Source: an uncultured Lachnospiraceae bacterium | Lineage (GTDB): Bacteria; Bacillota; Clostridia; Lachnospirales; Lachnospiraceae | Reading direction: 5' to 3' | NCBI GenBank assembly: GCA_902787715.1 | Contig: CADAHQ010000002.1 | Location: forward strand, 186,001-250,000 | DNA length: 64,000 nucleotides | Part shown: positions 44,757 through 53,634 of the stretch, one piece after another | Layout of the letters: each line of letters opens with the position of its first letter | Numbering within the stretch: the stretch's first letter is position 1 | Translations under genes and position numbers: made by a program | Notes under the pieces: model-generated | Databases searched by the model: none | What the model saw: the letters and a program-made list of their open reading frames with translations, nothing else | Told to the model about the DNA's origin: nothing

Positions 44757-45509
44757 ATGTATGACGTAAAGGGAAAATGGGCGTTGATTACGGGCGCCGC
44801 GCGGGGAATCGGCTTTCTCACCGCGCAGTTTATGGCGCGCCAGGGCTGCAATCTGATTCTGCACAGCCGGAGTCTGGAGCACACGGAGAAGGTGATGCGG
44901 GAGGTGAAGGCCTACGGGGTACAGGCTTATGCGGTGGAGGCCGACCTCGGGGACCTCGCTGCCGTTAAGCGGATGTGTGAGGAAATCGACGGGCTGGAGG
45001 TGCCCGTGGACATCGTCCTCAACAACGCAGGACTCCAGATTGCCTATCGAAAGAACTATTTTCAGACGCCGGTGGAGGACTACGAGGTGAGCTTCGCGGT
45101 AAATACCATCGCACCGGCCATGATTTGCTATCATTTTATGCCCAAGATGATTGCCCGCGGTTCGGGCCGCATCGTCAACACAACAAGCGGTATCGCCCTT
45201 GACGTTTGCCAGGCCGGCTATTCCGCAAGCAAGGCGGCGCTTGATAAAATCACCATCGACCTCGGCTTCACCGTGCAGGGCACCGACGTGATGATCAACC
45301 TGGCGGATCCCGGCTGGTGCCGCACCGACCTCGGCGGGCCCGGCGCCCCCAACGCTCCGGAGAGCACCATTCCCGGCATCGTGGTGGGCGTATTTGCCGA
45401 CGATAAGAAATCGGGCCGGCACCTCACGGCGCAGTCCTTCGTGGGGATGACGCTGGAGAGTGCCGTCCGCAAATGCGAGACCGAGTTCGACAGCCCGTAT
45501 GCCGGTTGA
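44757..45509 (+). CDS. Short-chain dehydrogenase/reductase
   Basis: The ATG at 44757 follows GGAAAGGATTTGTT; earlier ATGs at 44685 and 44718 overlap the promoter. 250 residues: TGAARGIGFLTA (NAD(P) loop), NNAG, a Ser in VNTTSGIA and the catalytic YSASKAAL pair, then the PGWCRTDLGGPGAP loop. Acts on an unknown alcohol or carbonyl. Downstream lies a 440-base non-coding stretch. Confidence 0.92.
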   Translation: MYDVKGKWALITGAARGIGFLTAQFMARQGCNLILHSRSLEHTEKVMREVKAYGVQAYAVEADLGDLAAVKRMCEEIDGLEVPVDIVLNNAGLQIAYRKNYFQTPVEDYEVSFAVNTIAPAMICYHFMPKMIARGSGRIVNTTSGIALDVCQAGYSASKAALDKITIDLGFTVQGTDVMINLADPGWCRTDLGGPGAPNAPESTIPGIVVGVFADDKKSGRHLTAQSFVGMTLESAVRKCETEFDSPYAG

Positions 45510-45850
45510 TTCCCTGTAAGCCGCTGCCGTCCATGGGCAGGGAAGCTGCTCCGAAGGCGCAGGTTCAGGGAATCTAAGCGTGCCGCTCGGCCGCTGAGGC
45601 GAGGGCGTTTCTGCAGAACTCGTCCGCCGGCGTTCCTTGCTTTTTTGAAGCTTTTTCTTGCTGTGCCGGCGTCCTCAAACAGCTTCGAAACGCCCTGCGC
45701 GGCCTCACGCGCGCTAAGATAGCCCTCCCGAATCCTGCATAATATCATCTGCGTCCGAGGGACGCATCTGCTATTACGCAGTCTCCGTGAGTCACATGCT
45801 TCTTCGGAGCAGCTTCCCTGCCCGGAGGCAGCAGTGGCGCAGGAAAAGGA
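45508..45850. other. Structured inverted-repeat element (candidate non-coding RNA or MITE-like element)
   Basis: A perfect 22-bp inverted repeat (45535-45556 with 45802-45823) encloses ~245 bases. Imperfect pairing extends outward (GCTGCC/GGCAGC). Inside are nested stems: AGGGCGTTTC/GAAACGCCCT; TGAGGC/GCCTCA; CGCCGGC/GCCGGCG; and the tight hairpin TGCGTCC-GAG-GGACGCA. A competing local stem GATTCCCTG/CAGGGAATC (45508-45516 with 45566-45574) would break the long one. No plausible gene with a ribosome site occupies the region, and no known RNA family is recognised. Strand cannot be decided. Confidence 0.6.
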
Positions 45851-45875
45851 AGGCTGGGAGGGATGTGCGAAACGG

Positions 45876-45904
45876 TTGACAGATTGGTTTTCAGCCACTA
45901 AAAT
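45876..45904 (+). promoter_or_regulatory. Promoter for the iron alcohol dehydrogenase
   Basis: Consensus TTGACA (45876-45881), 17-base spacer, TAAAAT (45899-45904). The leader contains GGCTTACGC/GCGTAGGCC, a near-perfect hairpin at about 45914-45937. Confidence 0.75.
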
Positions 45905-45951
45905 TAATAAAAGGCTTACGCGGGAGAGCGTAGGCCGGAAAAAGGGTTTAT

Positions 45952-47130
45952 ATGAACAATTTTGAGTTTTATTCGCCGACGTGTTTTGTGTTCGGGAAGG
46001 AGACGGAGAACAAGGCGGGGGCGTATGTGAAGCGCTTCGGCGGCACGAAGGTGCTGATTCATTACGGCGGCGGCAGCGCTGTGCGCTCCGGGCTTTTGGG
46101 GCGCGTGGAGGCGTCTCTTGCGAAGGAAGGCATTCCGTATGTGGAGCTCGGCGGCGTGAAGCCGAATCCGCGGAGCGGTCTTGTGTACGAAGGTATTGAG
46201 TTGTGCCGTAAGGAAGGCGTGGATTTCATCCTCGCGGTTGGCGGCGGCAGTGCAATCGACTCGTCGAAGGCGATTGCGGCAGGCACGCTGTACGACGGCG
46301 ATTTCTGGGATTTCTACTGCGGAAAGGCCTATGTTTCGAAGGCACTTCCGGTGGGTACGGTGCTGACGATTGCGGCGGCCGGCAGCGAGGGCAGCGGCGA
46401 CAGCGTCATCACGAAAGAGGAAGGCATGTTCAAGAGAGGCACGGGAAGCAACGAGCTGCGGCCGAAGTTCAGTATTCTGAATCCGGCGCTGACGCAGACA
46501 CTTCCGCCGTACCAGACCGCCGCAGGTATCACCGATATCATGGCGCATCTCTATGAGCGCTACATGACCCACACGGAGGAGGTCGAGGTGACCGACCGGA
46601 TGATTGAGGCTTTGATGATGACGCTCATCCATGAAGGTCCCCGTGTGATTGAGAATCCGGACAACTATGAGGCGCGGGCCAACATCATGTGGGCAGGCAC
46701 GATGGCGCATAACAACTCCTGCGGCGTCGGCCGCAGCCAGGACTGGCTCAGCCATCAGATTGAGCATGAGCTCTCGGCACTTTATGACTGCGCTCACGGC
46801 GCGGGGCTTGCAGTGACCATGCCGGCGGTATTTGCCTATGAGCTGCCGCAGGCAGTGATGCGGTTTGCGCAGGTGGCGAACCGTGTCTGGGGGTGCCCGA
46901 TGGATTTTGCGCATCCGGAAGTGACGGCGAAGGCCGGCATTCGGGCGCTGCAGAATTTCCTGACGGGACTTGGGATGCCGCGCAATTTCGCGGAGCTCGG
47001 GGCGAAGGAAGAGGACATTCCGAAGCTTGTGGAGACTCTTTGCTACGGCGACGGCGGCAAGGGCACCATCGGCGGCTTCCTCACGCTTGACACGGAGGCG
47101 TGCACGCAGATTTACCGCATGATGCTGTAA
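45952..47130 (+). CDS. Iron-containing alcohol dehydrogenase (butanol dehydrogenase type)
   Basis: 392 residues. NAD(P) region VGGGSAIDSSKAIAAG; HNNSCGVGRSQDWLSHQIEHELSALYDCAHGAGLAV in segments carries the metal-binding His residues; and an N-terminal FYSPTCFVFGKETEN typical of NAD(P)H-dependent butanol dehydrogenases. It likely reduces aldehydes in fermentation. It has its own strong promoter. The spacing to the ATG contains AAAAAGGGTTTAT rather than a strong Shine-Dalgarno. Confidence 0.92.
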   Translation: MNNFEFYSPTCFVFGKETENKAGAYVKRFGGTKVLIHYGGGSAVRSGLLGRVEASLAKEGIPYVELGGVKPNPRSGLVYEGIELCRKEGVDFILAVGGGSAIDSSKAIAAGTLYDGDFWDFYCGKAYVSKALPVGTVLTIAAAGSEGSGDSVITKEEGMFKRGTGSNELRPKFSILNPALTQTLPPYQTAAGITDIMAHLYERYMTHTEEVEVTDRMIEALMMTLIHEGPRVIENPDNYEARANIMWAGTMAHNNSCGVGRSQDWLSHQIEHELSALYDCAHGAGLAVTMPAVFAYELPQAVMRFAQVANRVWGCPMDFAHPEVTAKAGIRALQNFLTGLGMPRNFAELGAKEEDIPKLVETLCYGDGGKGTIGGFLTLDTEACTQIYRMML

Positions 47131-47163
47131 TACTTTTATCATAATCATTCCAGGGGGTGGAGC

Positions 47164-48915
47164 ATGAAAAAGACCAAAAACGGGGCTGGGAGACCGCTTT
47201 TATGGCAGGATCCGAAGACAGGAGAGGCGTTGCCGTGCATTCGGATAAACCAGCTCGGGTACGCGCCGATGCTTCCGAAAGAGGTGGCGGTGACCGCTGC
47301 AGGGGACTATGTCCTCACGGCGGAGAACGGTATGACGGTCGCGACGTTTGCAAACGTAACGCCGAAGCAGGATGAAGCGTCCGGCGACACGGTAGCCCTT
47401 CTTTCCCTCGGCGACCTTGCACCGGGAAAGTACACGCTCTCCGGCGCCGGGGAAAGCCGGGAGATTACGGTTTCAAAAAAGCCGTGGCGCGAGGTGACCG
47501 ATGCGCTCATTAAGGGGCTGTATTTTCAGCGGTGCGACGAGCTTTCGGAGGAACATGCGGGCATTTACAAGCATCCGGCGTGCCACACCGGGCTTGTTGA
47601 GGAGTGGCGAAAGCCCGAGCCGCCGATCCCGGAGGATGTGAAGGCGAAGATTCCGCCGTTTTTCCTTAAGATGCTGGAGATTCCGCCGGAGGAGCCCTAC
47701 GGCGAGGCGCCCGCGCCCCGCAGAATCAAGGGCGGCTGGCATGACGCCGGCGACTTCGGCAAATACGTCGGCCCCGGCGCGGTTACGGTGGGCCATCTTC
47801 TGTACGCCTGGAAGCTGTTCCCTGCGGGTTGCAGCGACGACCTGAACATTCCCGAGAGCGGAAACGGCGTGCCGGACATCTTGAACGAGACGCGCTTCGA
47901 ACTCGATTGGATGTTGCAGATGCAGCGGGCGGACGGAGCCTTTTATCACAAACTGACGACGGAGAAGTTTGCGGACTTTATCATGCCCGAGGACGACACG
48001 GTGCCGGAGTACCTCTCGCCGATCTCGCGGTGTGCCACCGGCGATGCGGTTGCGGCGCTGGCGCTGGCGTCCCGCGTGTACCGCGCCTATGACGAGGCGT
48101 TTGCGGACCGGTGTCTTGCGTCGGCAAAGTTCGGCTGGGAGTGGTTGACCGCGCATCCGGAGAGACGGCCCTATCGCAATCCGATGGGTCTTCACACCGG
48201 CTTCTACGGCGACGGCGAGGATCACGACGAGCGTTTCTGGGCGGCCTGCGAACTGTATGCAACCACCGGCGACGAAGCGTACCGCGAGGCTGCGGAGGGC
48301 TTCTACCGCGAGGTTCGCAAGCTCAGCAGCTTTGGCTGGGCGGAAGTAAGCGGCCTCGGTGCACTTTGCTGCCTCTTTGACCTGAAGGAGAAGGGCGGCC
48401 CGGTTCTTTATGATGACCTGAAGGAAGCGTTCCTACGGCGCAGCGAGTGGGCGCTCCTCAACGTGAAAGCCTCCGGCTACGGCACCGCAATCCCGGCTAC
48501 GAAGTACGAGTGGGGCAGCATCTTAACCAGCATGAGCAACGGCATGGCGATGATCATGAACACGCTCCTGACCGGCCGGGAGGATATGCAGGCAGGCGCT
48601 CTTGCGCAGCTTGACTACGCTCTCGGACGAAACGCCCTCGACCTCTCGTTTATCACGGGATACGGGGAGCGCCGCGTGATGTTCCCGCACCATCGGCCCT
48701 CTGCTGCGGACGGAATCGAAGATCCGGTGCCGGGACTCATCTCGGGAGGGCCGAACAGCATAAACAACTATCCGTGGGTGAAGGAGCGCCTGGCAGGCGT
48801 CGCACCCGCCAAATCCTTCCTCGACGTGACGGATTCCGCGGACACCAACGAGATTGCAATCTATTGGAATTCGCCGGCGGTCTTCGTTGCGGCGTACTTC
48901 AATTCGCTGACATAA
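47164..48915 (+). CDS. Glycoside hydrolase family 9 enzyme with N-terminal Ig-like domain
   Basis: 583 residues. An N-terminal cellulase Ig-like domain (INQLGYAPMLPKEVAV, about 24-105) is followed by the GH9 (alpha/alpha)6 barrel: GGWHDAGDFGKYV with Asp194 and Asp197 (base), the VRGRR-like FITGYGERRVMFPHHRPS region, and DTNEIAIYWN with the acid Glu563. There is no signal peptide or carbohydrate-binding module, so it likely acts inside the cell as an exo-glucosidase or glucosaminidase on imported oligosaccharides. The ATG follows CCAGGGGGTGGAGC. Ends in a strong terminator. Confidence 0.92.
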   Translation: MKKTKNGAGRPLLWQDPKTGEALPCIRINQLGYAPMLPKEVAVTAAGDYVLTAENGMTVATFANVTPKQDEASGDTVALLSLGDLAPGKYTLSGAGESREITVSKKPWREVTDALIKGLYFQRCDELSEEHAGIYKHPACHTGLVEEWRKPEPPIPEDVKAKIPPFFLKMLEIPPEEPYGEAPAPRRIKGGWHDAGDFGKYVGPGAVTVGHLLYAWKLFPAGCSDDLNIPESGNGVPDILNETRFELDWMLQMQRADGAFYHKLTTEKFADFIMPEDDTVPEYLSPISRCATGDAVAALALASRVYRAYDEAFADRCLASAKFGWEWLTAHPERRPYRNPMGLHTGFYGDGEDHDERFWAACELYATTGDEAYREAAEGFYREVRKLSSFGWAEVSGLGALCCLFDLKEKGGPVLYDDLKEAFLRRSEWALLNVKASGYGTAIPATKYEWGSILTSMSNGMAMIMNTLLTGREDMQAGALAQLDYALGRNALDLSFITGYGERRVMFPHHRPSAADGIEDPVPGLISGGPNSINNYPWVKERLAGVAPAKSFLDVTDSADTNEIAIYWNSPAVFVAAYFNSLT

Positions 48916-48933
48916 GTTTTTCAACTAAAAATG

Positions 48934-48965
48934 CCCGGGCACGACCCTTCGTGTCCGGGTTTTTT
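48934..48965 (+). terminator. Terminator after GH9
   Basis: CCCGGGCACGA-CCCT-TCGTGTCCGGG followed by six T. Confidence 0.92.
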
Positions 48966-48998
48966 GCGGAAGTAGGGGTGGCATTCCGGGGGCGATTG

Positions 48999-49007
48999 TG
49001 TTATACT
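48999..49007 (+). promoter_or_regulatory. Extended -10 promoter before the 49.1-kb gene
   Basis: TGT-TATACT (extended -10). The sequence 17 bases upstream (TGGCAT) is a poor -35. Confidence 0.5.
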
Positions 49008-49105
49008 GTCTTTGCGAGCGCCCTGTGGGAATGCGTTTATTTGCGTTGCGGGCGTTTCGACGTAACGGCAGCGACAATTCGCTGTAAAATCAAGGAGTGA
49101 GTGCC

Positions 49106-49921
49106 ATGCCTTCCTGCTATGCCCATCGCAAATTCGGAATCGATGTGTTCAAGGAGCTGTCCCCGGATACGAGAAGCCTGATCCGGACGCATCTTCCGCT
49201 GTTTCTGATCGGCCTTCACGGACCGGATCTTCTCTTTTATCATCATTTCGGCGTGGAGACGCCGGTTTCCCGATTCGGACACAAGCTGCATCACACGGAG
49301 TTTGCGGAATTTTACGCCAATGCGTCCATGGTTATCCGCAATTCCGAGGACGACCGGCAGCTGGTTTACTACTACGGCGTGCTGTGCCATCTGTATCTGG
49401 ATGCCTACTGTCATCCGATTGTGAACGGGCGCAAGGAAGAAATCGGCGTGACCCACGGAAAACTTGAGATGGAGTACGAGCGGTACCTCATGAAGATGGA
49501 CGGCAAGGACCCCATGACCTTCAAGGCAGCCGGACACATCGCCGTGTTCCGCGAGTATGCGGAGGTTATTGCTCCGTTTTATCTCGGCGTTTCCGCCGAT
49601 GACATCATGCAGTGTCTCATCGGTATGAAGACATCGCTGTATCTCACGAGAACGTCGAATCCGATCCTGCGAAGGACGGTGTGCAAGGTCTGCGGGTATG
49701 CGGACCGGGGAGATATGGTTGCAAGCCTTCTTCTGTCCCACGAGGCCAGCGAGAATTGCAAGCCGGCGCTTCGTGAGATGCATGCGGCTTATGGTCAGGC
49801 GGTGCCGGAGGCGGCGAAGGCGATTGAGGAGTATCGGGACTATCTGTTCAGAAAAACGGAACTGCCGGAGTACACGGAGTACACCTTCGGCGGAAGACCG
49901 GATCGGGGGGAGCAGGGATGA
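49106..49921 (+). CDS. Zinc-dependent phospholipase C family protein
   Basis: The ATG at 49106 follows AAGGAG at eight bases; a GTG at 49097 is too close to it. 271 residues. Family-type metal ligands: CYAHRKFGI at the N-terminus, GLHGPDLLFYHHF, GHKLHHTEF and YLDAYCHPIV. Unlike secreted clostridial phospholipases it has no signal peptide, so a cytoplasmic hydrolase of unknown substrate is more likely. Its stop overlaps the next gene (ATGA). Confidence 0.85.
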   Translation: MPSCYAHRKFGIDVFKELSPDTRSLIRTHLPLFLIGLHGPDLLFYHHFGVETPVSRFGHKLHHTEFAEFYANASMVIRNSEDDRQLVYYYGVLCHLYLDAYCHPIVNGRKEEIGVTHGKLEMEYERYLMKMDGKDPMTFKAAGHIAVFREYAEVIAPFYLGVSADDIMQCLIGMKTSLYLTRTSNPILRRTVCKVCGYADRGDMVASLLLSHEASENCKPALREMHAAYGQAVPEAAKAIEEYRDYLFRKTELPEYTEYTFGGRPDRGEQG

Positions 49922-50844
49922 TTGTTACTGTGACGATGAATCCCGCTATCGATAAGACGGCGGAGGTTGACAACTTTGTGGTCGGCGGTGTAAACCGCCT
50001 CAAAAACATTCGCATCGATGCAGGCGGCAAGGGAATCAATGTGTCCAAGACGCTTCGCGTTTTGAACAAGCCCAACATGGCCTGCGGTTTCATCGGCGGC
50101 AACATGGGCGAGGATATCAACCGTCAGCTCCAGAAGCAGATGATCATGTCGGACTTCATCACAGTCCAGGGCGAGACCCGGTGCAACTTAAAGGTGCGCA
50201 GCGCCTTCGGTATGACCGAGTTCGACGAGCCGGGCCCGAACATCACCGAGGATGAGCTTAAGCAGCTCTTCGACCGAATCAAGTTTCACGCAAAGGCCGG
50301 AAGCCTGTTCGTGTTGAGCGGAAGTGCGCCTGCCGGAGTCCCGGAGGACACCTACAAAAAGATGACGGAGCTTTTGCACCAATGCGGCTGCAAGGTCTTT
50401 CTGGACACCAGCGGCGTAATGCTTCGCCGCGGCTTGGAGGCAATTCCGGATTACATCAAGCCGAATCTTGCGGAATTGATGGCGCTCTACGGCGTGCGCA
50501 GCAAATTCCCGAGCCGGGAAGCCATGATTTCCTGGGTGAGGGAAAAGGCAGCCGATCTTCTTTCGAGAGGACCGAAGTTTGTGGCAGTATCCCTCGGAGC
50601 GGACGGGGCTGTATTTGCTGACGGAATCGACTCTGTGCACGTTCCTTCGAAGAAGGTGGAAGTCAAATCCCCGGTCGGTGCAGGGGATGCCATGACCGCA
50701 GCGATTGCGTACGGTCTCGACTCCGGGTTGCATTTCCGGGACATCGTGCGGTACGCCATGGCGGTTTCCGCGGCGGCATGCATGACGGAGGGGTCGAATC
50801 CTCCGACAAAGGAAACCATAGTGCAGCTCTTACGACAAGAGTAG
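49918..50844 (+). CDS. fruK: 1-Phosphofructokinase-family hexose kinase
   Basis: 308 residues. MIVTVTMNPAIDKTAEVDNF is the classic FruK/LacC/PfkB opening. Then DAGGKGINVSKTL, ETRCNLKV, GPNITEDE, SGSAPAGVP, the anion-hole/catalytic motif SPVGAGDAMTAA and an N-E-type KPNLAEL. It phosphorylates fructose-1-phosphate or tagatose-6-phosphate. No PTS transporter or DeoR regulator is adjacent, so the sugar is uncertain. Translationally coupled to the upstream gene. Confidence 0.92.
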   Translation: MIVTVTMNPAIDKTAEVDNFVVGGVNRLKNIRIDAGGKGINVSKTLRVLNKPNMACGFIGGNMGEDINRQLQKQMIMSDFITVQGETRCNLKVRSAFGMTEFDEPGPNITEDELKQLFDRIKFHAKAGSLFVLSGSAPAGVPEDTYKKMTELLHQCGCKVFLDTSGVMLRRGLEAIPDYIKPNLAELMALYGVRSKFPSREAMISWVREKAADLLSRGPKFVAVSLGADGAVFADGIDSVHVPSKKVEVKSPVGAGDAMTAAIAYGLDSGLHFRDIVRYAMAVSAAACMTEGSNPPTKETIVQLLRQE

Positions 50845-50887
50845 AACTTAGTGAAATGGCGTTTTGACGCCAAGTGTTGGAGAACTT

Positions 50888-51496
50888 ATGAAGACAAGTA
50901 AGAAAAAATGGATTGTGATTGGAATCGTGTTGACGGTCGTGATCCTGACGCTGGTGGGAGTCATGCTTTATCTGGATTATTCCGATTCCCATATGGTCGT
51001 TCGGCTCGGCAAATACCGCGGCTTGAACGTGGATGCGAAGGGAAAAGAGGCGGAGGACGCCGTGACCGAGGCGATTGTGGCCAACACGTGGTTCGGAAGT
51101 GCGTGTGACGACCAGATTGAGCTGGACTACGCCAGATCGATCAAAGGCTTCGAGATGGAAGCCGAGTACCTGAAGAAGGATTTCGAGACGTTTACAAAAG
51201 ATAATTACAACATGACCGAGAAGGAATTCCGCGCCATGGTGAAGGAGACGACGCGGGATACGATTCGCCAGACCGCCGTGCTGCACGCCATCGCGGAGAA
51301 GGAGAACATCACCTTAAGCGATGCTGAATTTGCCAAGGCGATGCCTTATCTGATGGAGGCGTACGGATACACGGACGAGGAGGAATTTGCCACGGACGTG
51401 GACCTGAACGAACTGCGGGATGAACTTCTCCAGGAGAAGGTGATGGCGTTTTTGGTGACGCAGAATGAGATTGTGGGGGCGAAAACCCGCGACTAG
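50888..51496 (+). CDS. Small membrane-anchored trigger-factor-C-like protein
   Basis: 202 residues from the ATG at 50888, preceded by GTTGGAGAACTT. A basic start, one membrane helix (about 8-28), then a helical outer domain: VVRLGKYRGLNVDAK, ITLSDAEFAKAMPYLMEAYGY and ELRDELLQEKVMAFLVTQNEI. This resembles the C-terminal region of trigger factor (KxExKRRV...EKV.xFL). Similar in design to the 42.2-kb gene. Probably an exported folding helper, by inference. Confidence 0.72.
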   Translation: MKTSKKKWIVIGIVLTVVILTLVGVMLYLDYSDSHMVVRLGKYRGLNVDAKGKEAEDAVTEAIVANTWFGSACDDQIELDYARSIKGFEMEAEYLKKDFETFTKDNYNMTEKEFRAMVKETTRDTIRQTAVLHAIAEKENITLSDAEFAKAMPYLMEAYGYTDEEEFATDVDLNELRDELLQEKVMAFLVTQNEIVGAKTRD

Positions 51497-51507
51497 GAGG
51501 CAGCAGA

Positions 51508-53604
51508 ATGGATTTTGATGCATTCGTGCAGGAAATCAAAAAGAGCCGCAAGTCGGTGTTCGGTGTAGAAATGTACGAGCAGGAGAAGCTTGCCCACAGC
51601 TACGGAGATACGAAACAGACACGATACCCGCTGTATTCGGTGACCAAGACGATTCTTGCCCTCGCCGTCGGTATCGCATGCGATATGGGACTGATCGACC
51701 TCGGGCGGTCAGTCCTTGATTATATTCCGGACGAGTTCACAAAGGACATGTCCCCGGAGCAGACGGAGACCTTCCGGCAGTTTACGATTCACCGGCTGAT
51801 GACCATGTCGGTGGCGGGATTTCCCTTCCGTCCGGAGGGCGACAGCTTCCTGCGGTTCTCGCTTTCGTGCCCGATTGAGGAGCCGAAGAAAAGGACCTTT
51901 GACTACAGCAACATCCCGGCGTATCTTGTGGGCGTTGCGCTTGCAACCGCTGTCGGCGATGACGCGTGGGAGTTCATTTGCGAGAAACTTTTGACGCCTT
52001 TGCACATTGAAAACGCCGAGTGCAGCCGTTGCCCGGACGGGTATTTCTACGGAGCTTCCGGCATGAAGATGACCGTGAATGACTTAAGCCGCATCGGGCT
52101 TTTGCTGTACGGTCAGGGCGAGTATGAGGGAAAGCAGATAGTCTCCGCAGCGTACGTTCGCCGCATGGAGGCCGTGCTGACGCCCACGAGAGAAGGCGGC
52201 TACGGGTACTTTTTGTGGCGTTACGGCGACGGCAACCGCATGAGCGGAAAGCTGGGCCAGCGGTGCTTCGTGCTCCCGAAGAAAGGCCTGATCATCACCT
52301 GGCTTGCAGACATGGAGGAGGGGGCTGACTGGCTCGAGGCAGCAATGCGCAAACACCTTCTCGGGGAGACGGGCGCTTTCACAAATGCACCTGCAACCGC
52401 GGAAAGCGTTCTCGCCGGGTCTGCTTCCGTCGCAGCGCAGTCTGCCGCGGAGAAAGGCGATGCAGACAAGCCCTGCCCATATGCGAAGAAGTGTGGCGGC
52501 TGTGATTTTCAGGGCATGCCTTACGAGGAGCAGCTTCAAAGAAAACAGAAGAATGAACGAATCCTTCTCGACCGGTTCGGGAAGGTGGAGAAGATACTCG
52601 GCGCTGCCATGCCGGAACGGTACCGGAACAAGGTGCACGGCGTGTTCGGGCGCGATAAGAAGGGCAACATCTTCACGGGAATCTACGAGGAGAAGAGCCA
52701 CCGCATCGTGCCGGTGCCGGATTGCAGAATCGAGGATGCGAGAGCGACGGCAATCCTGCGGACCTTGTGCGAGCTTGCGAAGTCCTTCAAGGTCCGGGTT
52801 TACGACGAGGACCGCGGCACGGGCATGCTTCGGCATGCGCTCATCCGCGTGGGCCGCAAGACCGGCGAGATCATGGTGGTTTTGGTGGTGACAGACCCGA
52901 TTTTTCCGTCGAAGAACAATTTTACGAAGGAGCTTTGCAGACGCCACCCGGAGATTACGACGGTGGTGCTCAACATAAACGACCGCGACACCAGCATGGT
53001 GATCGGCGACCGTAATATCGTTTTGTACGGAAAGGGCTACATCGAGGACGTGCTCTGCGGAATTCGGTTCCGCATCTCGCCGTCGTCGTTTTACCAGATC
53101 AACTCCGAGCAGACGGAGGTTCTGTACGGGAAGGCACTGGAGTATGCTGCGCTTACCGGCAAAGAACGGGTGATTGACGCCTACTGCGGCATCGGTACCA
53201 TCGGCATGTGCGCCGCAGCGAAAGCCTCGGAGGTCATCGGCGTGGAGTTAAACCGCGACGCGGTGCGGGACGCCACGGCGGGAGCCAAGCGAAACGGCGT
53301 TTCCAACATTCATTTCCTGTGTGACGATGCGACAGCATTCCTGACCCGCATGGCGGCAAACGGCGAGAAGGCGGACGTGGTCTTCTTGGATCCGCCCCGC
53401 AGCGGCAGCACGCCCGAATTTCTCGCGGCAGTGAACCGGTTGAAACCGTCCCGTGTCGTGTACGTTTCCTGCGATCCGCAAACCCTCGCAAGGGACCTGG
53501 CGCTCTTCACAAAGAAGGGCTGGAAAGCCGAGAAAATCCAGCCTGTCGACATGTTTCCGTTTACGAAGCACATCGAGACGGTGGTATTGCTGTCGCGGGT
53601 TTAG
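51508..53604 (+). CDS. Fusion: beta-lactamase-fold serine hydrolase + RlmD-type 23S rRNA uracil methyltransferase
   Basis: 698 residues, start behind GGAGGCAGCAGA. Residues 1-~285 are a class C beta-lactamase-like domain: S44-V-T-K47 and Y133-S-N135. The third box (KTG/HTG) appears as KLG near 248-250. After an Ala-rich linker (~288-318) comes a complete TrmA/RlmD-like methyltransferase with [4Fe-4S] ligands C323, C329, C332 and C406, the SPSSFYQINSEQTEVLY motif, the DAYCGIGTIG SAM site, FLDPPRSG and catalytic C655 in VSCDP. The TRAM domain is missing. It would make m5U in 23S rRNA. Both halves look intact and the reading frame is continuous. Confidence 0.9.
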   Translation: MDFDAFVQEIKKSRKSVFGVEMYEQEKLAHSYGDTKQTRYPLYSVTKTILALAVGIACDMGLIDLGRSVLDYIPDEFTKDMSPEQTETFRQFTIHRLMTMSVAGFPFRPEGDSFLRFSLSCPIEEPKKRTFDYSNIPAYLVGVALATAVGDDAWEFICEKLLTPLHIENAECSRCPDGYFYGASGMKMTVNDLSRIGLLLYGQGEYEGKQIVSAAYVRRMEAVLTPTREGGYGYFLWRYGDGNRMSGKLGQRCFVLPKKGLIITWLADMEEGADWLEAAMRKHLLGETGAFTNAPATAESVLAGSASVAAQSAAEKGDADKPCPYAKKCGGCDFQGMPYEEQLQRKQKNERILLDRFGKVEKILGAAMPERYRNKVHGVFGRDKKGNIFTGIYEEKSHRIVPVPDCRIEDARATAILRTLCELAKSFKVRVYDEDRGTGMLRHALIRVGRKTGEIMVVLVVTDPIFPSKNNFTKELCRRHPEITTVVLNINDRDTSMVIGDRNIVLYGKGYIEDVLCGIRFRISPSSFYQINSEQTEVLYGKALEYAALTGKERVIDAYCGIGTIGMCAAAKASEVIGVELNRDAVRDATAGAKRNGVSNIHFLCDDATAFLTRMAANGEKADVVFLDPPRSGSTPEFLAAVNRLKPSRVVYVSCDPQTLARDLALFTKKGWKAEKIQPVDMFPFTKHIETVVLLSRV

Positions 53605-53634
53605 GCGAAAAAACAAGTTTGAAGTGGGGGTAAT

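Noticed and set aside
44639-44884. Small minus-strand frame between the sigma gene and the SDR
   Set aside because: Overlaps the SDR start and both promoters, with no ribosome site.
45218-45898. 226-codon minus-strand frame covering the structured element
   Set aside because: It starts within non-coding sequence, runs into the SDR gene antisense, and its Arg/Ser-rich product resembles no family.
51508-53604. Lactamase-methyltransferase fusion as a simple annotation artefact of two genes
   Set aside because: The frame is uninterrupted, the linker is Ala-rich as in real fusions, and no internal start with a ribosome site precedes the methyltransferase part. Kept as a real fusion, pending reads.
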